From Lewinellaceae bacterium (lineage in GTDB: Bacteria > Bacteroidota > Bacteroidia > Chitinophagales > Saprospiraceae): a stretch of DNA of 64,000 nucleotides. The stretch covers positions 1 to 64,000 of the forward strand of contig JACJYC010000015.1 of NCBI GenBank assembly GCA_020636325.1, written 5' to 3'. The notes under the pieces are model-generated. The model did not search any database, was not told the DNA's origin, and saw only the letters and a list, made by a program, of their open reading frames with translations. Numbering within the stretch: the first letter of the stretch is position 1; each line of letters starts with the position of its first letter. Positions 42,193 through 50,758 of the stretch are shown here, one piece after another. Both the position numbers and the translations under genes were made by a program.

Positions 42193-44781
42193 ATGAACGG
42201 CGCAATCCGGATCGCTTTTCTCTTTGTTGCAAACCTTCTTCCATTATTCACCGTTTGCCAGACCGCCCCTGTTGTGATCCTTTCTCCGGCACTGCAGGGC
42301 AGCCGGGCAACGCGATCCGGCTGCAGCGTTCTGTACTGCCGTGAAAAGGCCGTTCCAGAAACCGATGATCCGATCCGGCCTGAAATCCGCTTCAATGCGA
42401 ACATGCCCGATGAAACCGGTAAGCCGGCGCCCAACCCGGATGCCGGTTTCATTGAGGTTTTCCCGCCCGACATTATTGAAGAGACCTCCGTCAAAAGCAA
42501 GGATTTTTACCTCAACCTGATCAGCCCTCTCGCGGCGCTGTACCCTGAACTATCCGGAACTGCCGTCGCCGTTTCCGTCAAGGAACTCAACGCGGACCCG
42601 AACGATCCCGACCTGACCGGACGGATCCGGCTCATCGATCCCGCCGTTGACCAATCGGACCATACCACTGCCATGGCCAGTCTCATCGGCGGTTCGGGCG
42701 CCACCTCCTATTTCGGCCGGGGGGTTGCACCAGGCGTCCGGATCCTTTGCACCGGAAATCCCCAGATCCCGGACTCCATCCCGGTTTATGCGGAATACGG
42801 GATCAGCGTGCAGAACCACAGCTACGGCGCTACGGATTTTGAACCTTATTACGGGGTCCGGTCCGCCGGATTTGATGCAACCGTCAACGCCCTGCCCTAC
42901 CTGCTGCACGTCATGTCGGCCGGAAACAAGGGCGATACCCGGGATGAAAGCACCGAATACCTCAAACGGGGATTCGGCAATATCACCGGCAGCTTTAAAA
43001 CAGCTAAGAATATCCTGGTGGTCGGCGCTCAGAACAACGACGGCTCCATTGCCGGCTTCAGCTCCCGGGGGCCGGCCTTCGACGGACGGTTGCTGCCGCA
43101 CCTGGTCGCACACGGACAGGGAGCATCCGAAGCCGCGGCCCTCGTGTCCGGTTTGAGCCTGTTGCTGCAGGAACAATACCGCCGGCTTCACGACAACCGC
43201 CTGCCCCCCGCCGACCTCATCAAATCGGCGCTGATTGCCGCTTCCGACGACGCCGGTCCGGCAGGCCCCGACTTCAAAAGCGGCTACGGCGCCGTCAACG
43301 GCCTCAAGTCCATGGCGGTTATTTCCACCGGGAATTTCATCATCGACTCCCTGGAAGCCGAGGGGGAATCGATGGACTTTATGCTCCAGGTACCGGCAGG
43401 GGCGGAAAAGCTAAAAGTATCCCTGGTCTGGAATGACCCGGCCGCCGCCCCCCTGGCGGCAACCGCCCTGGTCAACGATCTGGACCTGACCCTGACCACC
43501 CCCGCCGGACAAACCATTCTTCCCTGGACCCTCAACCCCCATCCTGATTCGCTGGAACAACCGGCCAGGCGGGGCGCCGACCACCTCAACAATGCGGAAT
43601 GGATCACGCTGGACCAGCCCGGCCCGGGGCAGTACAAGCTTGTCGTGAAGGCTACCAGGCTGCAACAGGGAACGGCGCAGTCTTTTTCAATCTCCTGGTC
43701 ATTCGACCGCCCCGAAGACGCACGCTGGGTGTTTCCGGATCGCCGGAACCCTTTGGTCGGCCGATCGGTCAATGCGCTGACCTGGCGTGCAACGGCGACC
43801 GCCGAACCTGCCGCCCTGGAGTGGAGCCCTGACCTGGGCCAAACCTGGCGAACGATCGCCGCCGGTGTTTCACCCGCTGCCCAACGATTTTTCTGGGAAA
43901 CGCCGGACACGCTATGTCCCGCCCTTCTGCGCCTGCGGTCGAACGCAGGCAACCTGGTTTCCGACACGTTCTTCATCGCACCGGCCTGCAAGCTTCAAAC
44001 CGGCTACAGGTGCGGCGACTCCCTGGAATTGCGCTGGACCGACCTCGGTCCGGGTTTCCGGTATCAGTTGCAGGTACTGGAAAACGGTGAAATGACACCC
44101 TGGAAAAACACATCGCTGCCCTATCTGACCGCAGATGCGAATGAGTTGAATGGAAAACCGGTGGCAGTCCTGCCGGTACACCAGACCGTCCATGCAGGCC
44201 TGCATCGCTCCCCCCTGCTTTACGGTCCGGAAGCGTTTTCGGCCCCCTGCTATCTGGTGGATTTCCGGGCGGAGGTCCGGGAAGGGAGCATACGCCTGAC
44301 CATTGAGCTCAACAGCACACGCGGCATAGCCCGGTTGGTCATCAGGCAGTCGGATGATTCTTCCATCCTCTTTTGGGAAAAATCCGACCCAGATCCAGAT
44401 GCGTTTTTTATTGAAATCCCGGATCCTAACCCCTACCAGGGGGTGAATGTCTACCGGTTGGAGATCTATACTGACCAATCACCGGAACCCGTTTCCGCAA
44501 TTGCATCGGCGATTTTTTCCGGCGAACATCCTTACCTGCTCTTTCCCAATCCGGCCGACAGCCGGAGGCTGATTTACCTCATAGACAGAAAGGGGTATTT
44601 TGATGCCGGCACCCGGCTGGAGATCCGGGACCTGACCGGCCGGCTGGTTTACCGCTCGGGGGAGATCGATGCCTACCCATTCCCGGTGGCGCTCCCGGAA
44701 CTGTCGCATGGCCTTTACGTTTATGCCGTTTATTCAGGCGGCGCGATCTCGGACCACGGGCGGCTGTTCATCCAGAAATGA
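42193..44781 (+). CDS. S8-family (subtilisin-like) peptidase with T9SS sorting domain
   Basis: 862-residue secreted protein. Catalytic domain about 110-370: His157 in DHTTAMASLIGG, oxyanion Asn245 in VMSAGNKGDT, nucleophile Ser312 in HGQGASEAAALVSG. At the position of the usual catalytic Asp the sequence reads AVSVKELNADPNDPDL, giving Glu131. A P-domain-like beta region follows (about 390-500, VSLVWNDPAAAP, LVNDLDLTL), then Ig-like segments, and a C-terminal type A sorting domain (LLFPNPADSRRL, GLYVYAVYSGG). Probably exported by the type IX system and processed at the surface. The gene starts 79 bases after the M57 peptidase, behind its terminator. Confidence 0.86.
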   Translation: MNGAIRIAFLFVANLLPLFTVCQTAPVVILSPALQGSRATRSGCSVLYCREKAVPETDDPIRPEIRFNANMPDETGKPAPNPDAGFIEVFPPDIIEETSVKSKDFYLNLISPLAALYPELSGTAVAVSVKELNADPNDPDLTGRIRLIDPAVDQSDHTTAMASLIGGSGATSYFGRGVAPGVRILCTGNPQIPDSIPVYAEYGISVQNHSYGATDFEPYYGVRSAGFDATVNALPYLLHVMSAGNKGDTRDESTEYLKRGFGNITGSFKTAKNILVVGAQNNDGSIAGFSSRGPAFDGRLLPHLVAHGQGASEAAALVSGLSLLLQEQYRRLHDNRLPPADLIKSALIAASDDAGPAGPDFKSGYGAVNGLKSMAVISTGNFIIDSLEAEGESMDFMLQVPAGAEKLKVSLVWNDPAAAPLAATALVNDLDLTLTTPAGQTILPWTLNPHPDSLEQPARRGADHLNNAEWITLDQPGPGQYKLVVKATRLQQGTAQSFSISWSFDRPEDARWVFPDRRNPLVGRSVNALTWRATATAEPAALEWSPDLGQTWRTIAAGVSPAAQRFFWETPDTLCPALLRLRSNAGNLVSDTFFIAPACKLQTGYRCGDSLELRWTDLGPGFRYQLQVLENGEMTPWKNTSLPYLTADANELNGKPVAVLPVHQTVHAGLHRSPLLYGPEAFSAPCYLVDFRAEVREGSIRLTIELNSTRGIARLVIRQSDDSSILFWEKSDPDPDAFFIEIPDPNPYQGVNVYRLEIYTDQSPEPVSAIASAIFSGEHPYLLFPNPADSRRLIYLIDRKGYFDAGTRLEIRDLTGRLVYRSGEIDAYPFPVALPELSHGLYVYAVYSGGAISDHGRLFIQK

Positions 44782-44960
44782 CGGCAGCCGGGTTGGGCGG
44801 CTGTTTCGCCTGGAATATCCTGATGATCGTGTTGCTGTACCGGTTTTGGTCGGTGGAAAACCGCATTATGGCAAAGTAGTCCGGCGTTTTCCCAATATTC
44901 TATCGCCGGAAGCGCATTTTTCAATTTATCTCACCCAAAACTAAGCCGAACCGAATGATA

Positions 44961-44980
44961 TTTGACGTATATTTGAAGTA
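44961..44980 (+). promoter_or_regulatory. promoter / possible operator of the kinase-HTH gene
   Basis: TATATTTG at 44968-44975 fits the TAnnTTTG -7 element. It lies within tttgacgtat-atttgaagta. Both halves recur upstream of the SusC gene (46985-46994 and 47017-47025), so the words may be a binding site shared by both promoters. Confidence 0.45.
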
Positions 44981-44994
44981 ACCAACTTACACCT

Positions 44995-46965
44995 ATGTAC
45001 CTGATCGGTTATGATATCGGGAGTTCATCTATCAAAGCCGCCCTTATCGACGGTGAGCGGCAAAAAGTGCTGGCCCAATCCCAATATCCCGATCAGGAAA
45101 TGGACATGATCTCCCGCCAGAGCGGTTGGGCGGAACAACAGCCCGAAGTGTGGTGGCAGGATTTCTGCATGGCCACCCGGAGGCTGCTGGACAAGGTCGC
45201 GGTGGACTCTGCAGAGATCAAGGGTATCGGCATCGCCTACCAGATGCACGGCCTTGTCCTTATCGGCAAGGATCAGCAGGTCCTGCGCCCCGCCATCATC
45301 TGGTGCGACAGCAGGGCCGTTTCCATTGGGGAGCAGGCTTTCCAGGAGATCGGAACGGAGTATTGTTTGAAGAACCTGCTCAATTCGCCCGGTAATTTCA
45401 CCGCTTCCAAACTGCGCTGGATCAAGGACAATGAACCCGAAGTCTACGCCCAGATCCACAAGATCCTCCTGCCCGGCGACTATATCGCCATGAAACTGAC
45501 GGGGAAGGTAGCGACCACCATTTCCGGTCTGACCGAAGGCATCTTCTGGAACTTCAACAAAAAGGCCATCGCCTCGGAGCTGATCGATTATTATCAGTTG
45601 GACGGTCACCTTTTTGCGGATATCGTGCCGACGTTTTCCGTTCAGGGGTGGGTCACCCGGAAAGCCGCAGAGCAAACGGGGCTGGCCATCGATACGCCTA
45701 TTACCTACCGGGCCGGCGACCAACCCAACAATGCCCTGTCGCTCAACGTATTGCATCCGGGGGAAATCGCAGCCACCAGCGGCACTTCCGGGGTTGTTTA
45801 CGGCATCGTCGATCATCCGGTCTATGATAAAAAATCCAGGATCAACGCCTTTGGCCACGTCAATTACGAAGAGAATTTCAACCGGATCGGCATCCTTCTA
45901 TGCCTCAACGGAGCGGGTATCCAGTACAGCTGGATCAAGCACCAGGTTGCCCGCGGCTCCCATACCTATCAGGATATGGAACGGATGGTCTCTTCCGTCC
46001 CGGTCGGTTCGGAAGGGCTTTGCATCCTGCCTTTCGGCAACGGAGCGGAACGCATGCTCGGCAACAGGACCCTGAACGGGCATATCTTCAACCTTCAGTT
46101 CAACCGGCATACCCGCGCACACCTTTACCGCGCGGCGCTGGAAGGGGTGGCCTTTTCCTTCGTTTACGGGATCAATATCCTGAAAAAAATGGGCCTGAAC
46201 GTGGATGTCATCCGGGTCGGGAACGACAATATGTTCCAATCAAAGACCTTCTCCACCACCATGGCCACCAAACTCGGGAATCATATTGAGGTGGTGGAAA
46301 CCAACGGAGCCATCGGCGCGGCCAAAGCCGCCGGCGTCGCCTCCGGCATATACCGATCGCTGAAAGAGGCGCTGTCCGATATCAGGCCGGCCATCGTATA
46401 CGAGCCGCAATACAATAAAGGTCTCTGCGACCAGGCCTACTCTCTTTGGCTGTCCTGCCTGGAAAGATCTCTCAACCAGGAAACAGGCGCCGACCTTCTG
46501 AAGAAGAAGAACTACAGCCTTGAAAGGGAACTGAAGAACAAAAGCCGCAAGATCGCCTCCACCGCGCTCCAGGCAGAAGTGAACAATGACTTTCTTCATG
46601 AACTGAAAAGCACCCTCAATGACGTTGCGGATTCGGATGACCTGACCGAGATCAAACGGTCGCTGAAGGCCCTTTCCCGGAAGGTCGAATCCTTTCTGGA
46701 CCGATCCGGCGACTGGCAGACCTTTGAAGAGCATTTTGACCTGCTCCACAGCGATTTTTTCAAGCGCCTTAAGGATTCCTTCCCAGGATTATCGGTTCCT
46801 GAACTCAAGATCTGCGCCTACCTGAAGATGGGATTGTCCACCAAGGAGATCGCAGAAAGGATGAACATGTCGGTGCGCGGAATGGAAACCCGCCGTTACC
46901 GGATGAGCAAAAAATTCGGAATCAGCCCGCAAAACTCCCTGTCCGCCTTCATCGAACGGTTCTAA
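44995..46965 (+). CDS. FGGY sugar kinase (xylulokinase-like) fused to LuxR-type HTH domain
   Basis: 656 residues in one uninterrupted frame. Residues 1 to about 493 are a complete xylulokinase-type FGGY kinase: GYDIGSSSIKAALID (ATP loop), GIAYQMHGLVLI, AIIWCDSRA, catalytic Asp242 in AGDQPNNALSL, ATSGTSGVVYGI and the GNDNMFQSKTF region. Residues about 494-595 are a coiled linker (SLERELKNKSRKIAS, FEEHFDLLHSDFFKRLKDSFPG). Residues about 599-656 are a LuxR-like helix-turn-helix (ELKICAYLKMGLSTKEIAER, MNMSVRGMETRRYRMSKKFG). That linker-HTH module normally follows membrane propeller or TPR sensors. No membrane helix is present, so this is a soluble protein. It probably binds or phosphorylates a pentulose and regulates the SusC/SusD genes 515 bases downstream (inference). 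Confidence 0.9.
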   Translation: MYLIGYDIGSSSIKAALIDGERQKVLAQSQYPDQEMDMISRQSGWAEQQPEVWWQDFCMATRRLLDKVAVDSAEIKGIGIAYQMHGLVLIGKDQQVLRPAIIWCDSRAVSIGEQAFQEIGTEYCLKNLLNSPGNFTASKLRWIKDNEPEVYAQIHKILLPGDYIAMKLTGKVATTISGLTEGIFWNFNKKAIASELIDYYQLDGHLFADIVPTFSVQGWVTRKAAEQTGLAIDTPITYRAGDQPNNALSLNVLHPGEIAATSGTSGVVYGIVDHPVYDKKSRINAFGHVNYEENFNRIGILLCLNGAGIQYSWIKHQVARGSHTYQDMERMVSSVPVGSEGLCILPFGNGAERMLGNRTLNGHIFNLQFNRHTRAHLYRAALEGVAFSFVYGINILKKMGLNVDVIRVGNDNMFQSKTFSTTMATKLGNHIEVVETNGAIGAAKAAGVASGIYRSLKEALSDIRPAIVYEPQYNKGLCDQAYSLWLSCLERSLNQETGADLLKKKNYSLERELKNKSRKIASTALQAEVNNDFLHELKSTLNDVADSDDLTEIKRSLKALSRKVESFLDRSGDWQTFEEHFDLLHSDFFKRLKDSFPGLSVPELKICAYLKMGLSTKEIAERMNMSVRGMETRRYRMSKKFGISPQNSLSAFIERF

Positions 46966-47479
46966 CCGCCCCTCATGACGTAGTTTTGACGTATTAATTT
47001 TTTATTTCGACGAAATTTTGAAGTAGGCCATTTTTTTGACCTACACCTTGATTTACCTTTCTTTGTTTTGTCAAATTTATTATACACATAATTTTATTTG
47101 ACACTCATCATTTTTCGCCATAAATAATATTATGGCGAATTTCCTTCAGCGCTCGGTCCAACAAACTGCGGCAGCAATCATGGTTATTGCACAGGCTTAA
47201 CCGGCAAATTGCTGTTCAGCGCCCTTAAACGCAGGATTCCATCAGGAAAAAACAATGCAGTTTTTCCGACGACTTTTAGTTTCATAAATAGTCATCACGA
47301 CGCCTGCTCTTTCAGGGTCGGGCGTCGGATTTGCATTCAATTCATCCAAATCATATTACCAAACTTAACGCTCAAAGCATGAGAATTTCAATTTACACTC
47401 ACGGCAGGAAGACACCTCCATAAGATGGTCGAACGAAACGGGATATTTTCTGATTTGTTTCTTTCAAACTTGAAAATGT
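46966..47479. other. leader region of the SusC gene
   Basis: 514 bases. It holds the words tttgacgtat (46985-46994) and tttgaagta (47017-47025) shared with the kinase promoter, a TACCTTTC word (47054-47061) that may be the -7 element, and a long untranslated leader of about 400 bases. No structured RNA was recognised. The length leaves room for regulation. Confidence 0.5.
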
Positions 47480-50400
47480 ATGCGAAAAAGACATTTATTA
47501 CAAAACATTAAACGGTCAGGGCCAGGGTTGCTCATCTTCCTGTTTGCCCTGCTGTCCGTTTCCGGAACGGTGGCCCAGTCCATGACGATCAAAGGCGTCG
47601 TTACCGATGAAACGGGCGCCGGTTTGCCGGGGGTCAACATCCTGGTATTGGGTACCGCCAACGGCACCATCACCGATGTGGACGGCCGGTATGAGCTGGC
47701 CGCAGAAAAAGGGGCGACCATTCAGTATTCCTTCACGGGATACTCTACCCGGTCGGTCGTTGTCGGCAACAGCTCCTCCATTGACGTGGCCATGGACCCC
47801 AACGCCGAGATCCTCAGCGAGATCGTCGTTACTGGTTATTCCTCGCAGCGCAAACGGGACATCACCGGCGCCGTGGCCGTGGTCAGTTCCGAAGACCTGA
47901 ACAAGGTATCGGCTACCAGCTTTACGCAAAAACTGGAGGGCCGCGCATCTGGCGTATCCATTTCTTCCTCCGGCGAACCGGGTGAGGGTACTACCGTGCG
48001 GATCAGGGGGATCAGTTCTTTTCAGAACAACGACCCCCTCTACATTATCGACGGCGTGCCCGTCCAGGATGCGTACAGCACGGGCTTCAATCCAAACGAT
48101 ATCGAGAGCATCCAGGTGCTGAAAGACGCCTCAGCCGCGTCCATCTACGGCGCCCGCGCCAACAACGGCGTCATCATCGTAACGACCAAAAAGGGCAAAT
48201 CCGGAAAAACGCGGGTAACCTACGATGCCTATGCCGGGATACAAACGCCCATCAGCAACATGGATTACATGATCAAGGATCCGCTCGATTATTCCGCTTA
48301 CGTCTGGGCCAAGCACGAGAATGCAGGCGCCGTCGTGGATGCCGCCAACCCTTACGGCATCGGCAAGGGCAAACTGCCGGTTTATTCGTATCCGGCCGGT
48401 GTCAGCAATGTCGACGAAAGCGCTTATTCCTACCCGGATAACATCATCATGAAAGCCAATCCGAACGGCACCAACTGGTTCGATGAGGTGTTCAGGCCGG
48501 CCGCGGTCACAGAGCACAACATCGGCATCGCCGGCGGCAACGACCATGGGAAGTATTACTTCTCTACCAGTTATCTGGACCAGAACGGCACCATGATCAC
48601 CAACTATTTCAAACGCATTTCCCTTCGGGCCAATACCGAGTTCAAGGCCGGCCGGTTCATTTTCGGAGAAAATGTAGCCCTCACCCGCTCCAATTCGGTC
48701 GGACAAGACCGGGTAGGCGGCGGCAACCAGGACGAGCAGGGGGTCATGACCTGGGTTACCCTGATGAACCCGCTGACGCCTGTTTTTGACATCCAGGGGA
48801 ATTACGCAGGCGACAAGGCCCAGGGGATGAGCAACGGCAGCAATCCGGTGAGCAGGCTCAATGCCGGCAAAGAAAACCAGGGTACCTTCTACCGGGTACT
48901 GGGTAATGCGTTTGCCGAACTCGAAATCTTCGACGGACTCAAAGCCCGCACCAGCTTCGGCACCGATTTTTACAGCAACTACACCGGCGGCTTCAGTTAC
49001 CCTACCTGGGAAAACCGCGAATTTTCGTCCTCCAACGGCTGGAGTGAGAACTGGAGCAACGGCCTGACCTGGACCTGGACCAACACCCTGACGCTCAATA
49101 AGACTTTCGGCGGGGCGCACAACCTCCAACTGTTGGTCGGATATGAAGCCATCAAAGGCAAATACCGGAGCATCGGCGGCGGGCTGAACGGCTACTTCAG
49201 CACCAATATCAACGGATGGTACCTGAATACGGGCCTGGCCGACCCAGGCTCCAGGAACGTGTTCAGCAACGGCTCAAATTACGGTCTGGCCTCCGCTTTC
49301 GCCAAGCTGGATTATGCCTATCAGGACAAATACCTGGTCAGTGCGACCATCCGGCGGGACGGTTCCTCCAATTTCGGGGATGAAAAATACGGTACCTTCC
49401 CGGCCTTCAGCCTCGGATGGCGCGTTAGCAAAGAGCCTTTCCTGGAAGGCAACAGCTGGCTCAGCGACCTGAAACTGCGCTTCGGCTGGGGCATCACCGG
49501 CAACCAGAGCGTCCCGGGCGGCAACGCCTACGACCGGTTCGGCGGCGGCACCGGATCCACGTTCTACGACATCAACGGCGCCCAGACCTCACTGGCAACA
49601 GGTTATGCCCTGACCAACCGCGGCAATTCGGCTACGAAATGGGAGGAGAACATCTCTACCAACGCCGGCCTTGACCTGTCGCTGTACGAAGGCAAGGTCA
49701 ATTTTGTCGCCGATATCTACAAGCGCAAAGTGGACGGCCTGCTGTTCCCCGCTGCGCTGCCCGGTACGGCCGGCACGGCTGCACCCGCTTATGTCAACAT
49801 CGCCAAAATGGAAAACAAGGGGATCGACCTGGGGCTGGATTACCGGAATAAGATCAGCGGCGACTTCGGCTATGACGTCGGCATTACCTTCTCTTCCTAC
49901 CGCAATGAGGTGATTGACATCGACGGCAGTTCGACCTCCTTCTTCCCCTCCGGGTTTGACTCCCGGATCGGCCTGGTCAACATCAACCAGATCGGTTATT
50001 CCATTTCCTCCTTCTACGGCTATACCGCCGACGGCATCTTCAGGTCGCAGGCCGAAGTGGACAACCACGCCACCCAGGACGGCGCCGACGTTGGCCGGAT
50101 CCGGTTCAAGGACATTGACGGCTTCGACGACAACGGCGAACTGACCGGGAAGCCCGACGGCAAGATCGACGACGCGGACAAAGGGGTGATCGGCAATCCG
50201 CACCCCGATTTCACGGCGGGTCTGAACATCGGACTCAATTACAAGCATTTCGATGTTTCGATCTTCTTCTTCTCCTCGGTGGGCGGCCAGATTTTCAATT
50301 ACAACAAGGTCTTTGACATTTTCGGCCTGTTCAATTCCAATGTCCGCCAGGAAGTGTTGACCAACTCCTTCAGCCCTGCCAATCCGAACGGTACCCTGCC

Positions 50401-50716
50401 GATGCTCGACATTGACGATACGTACAGCCAGCAGCCCAGCTCCTTCTATGTGGAGGACGCGTCCTACCTGCGGCTGAAAACGCTTCAGATCGGGTATACC
50501 CTGCCGTCGGGCGTGTTGGGCAAGGTGTTCAGCAACCTGCGCATTTACGTTCAGGCGCAAAACCTGTTCACCATCACCGGATACTCGGGGATCGACCCCG
50601 CGCCGTCCAACTTCAGCCCGCAAAACGGCCTGAACGGCGATTTGTGGACGGGGTACGACTTCGGCAACTACCCGGCGAACAAGATTTTCATGCTGGGTGT
50701 CAATGCGGGTTTTTAA
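47480..50716 (+). CDS. SusC/RagA-type TonB-linked outer-membrane protein
   Basis: 1078 residues. Signal peptide about 1-33, carboxypeptidase-like domain with KGVVTDETGAGLPGVNILV, a TonB-box region (SEIVVTGYSSQRKRDITGAV), plug with VRIRGISSFQNNDPLYIIDG and IQVLKDASAASIYGARANNG, then the large SusC barrel ending LGVNAGF. It forms the outer-membrane channel of a nutrient uptake complex whose lid is the SusD protein encoded 42 bases downstream. The ligand is not evident. The pentulose-kinase-like regulator upstream hints at a pentose-containing substrate (inference). The very long frame on the opposite strand (49589-54391) is a shadow. Confidence 0.95.
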   Translation: MRKRHLLQNIKRSGPGLLIFLFALLSVSGTVAQSMTIKGVVTDETGAGLPGVNILVLGTANGTITDVDGRYELAAEKGATIQYSFTGYSTRSVVVGNSSSIDVAMDPNAEILSEIVVTGYSSQRKRDITGAVAVVSSEDLNKVSATSFTQKLEGRASGVSISSSGEPGEGTTVRIRGISSFQNNDPLYIIDGVPVQDAYSTGFNPNDIESIQVLKDASAASIYGARANNGVIIVTTKKGKSGKTRVTYDAYAGIQTPISNMDYMIKDPLDYSAYVWAKHENAGAVVDAANPYGIGKGKLPVYSYPAGVSNVDESAYSYPDNIIMKANPNGTNWFDEVFRPAAVTEHNIGIAGGNDHGKYYFSTSYLDQNGTMITNYFKRISLRANTEFKAGRFIFGENVALTRSNSVGQDRVGGGNQDEQGVMTWVTLMNPLTPVFDIQGNYAGDKAQGMSNGSNPVSRLNAGKENQGTFYRVLGNAFAELEIFDGLKARTSFGTDFYSNYTGGFSYPTWENREFSSSNGWSENWSNGLTWTWTNTLTLNKTFGGAHNLQLLVGYEAIKGKYRSIGGGLNGYFSTNINGWYLNTGLADPGSRNVFSNGSNYGLASAFAKLDYAYQDKYLVSATIRRDGSSNFGDEKYGTFPAFSLGWRVSKEPFLEGNSWLSDLKLRFGWGITGNQSVPGGNAYDRFGGGTGSTFYDINGAQTSLATGYALTNRGNSATKWEENISTNAGLDLSLYEGKVNFVADIYKRKVDGLLFPAALPGTAGTAAPAYVNIAKMENKGIDLGLDYRNKISGDFGYDVGITFSSYRNEVIDIDGSSTSFFPSGFDSRIGLVNINQIGYSISSFYGYTADGIFRSQAEVDNHATQDGADVGRIRFKDIDGFDDNGELTGKPDGKIDDADKGVIGNPHPDFTAGLNIGLNYKHFDVSIFFFSSVGGQIFNYNKVFDIFGLFNSNVRQEVLTNSFSPANPNGTLPMLDIDDTYSQQPSSFYVEDASYLRLKTLQIGYTLPSGVLGKVFSNLRIYVQAQNLFTITGYSGIDPAPSNFSPQNGLNGDLWTGYDFGNYPANKIFMLGVNAGF

Positions 50717-50758
50717 TTGAACCTGCCGACCAAACATCAACTTTAAATTCATTTTGGT

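Noticed and set aside
46966..47479. Riboswitch in the long susC leader
   Set aside because: No conserved riboswitch core or clear stem set could be recognised by eye; the leader is only noted as long.
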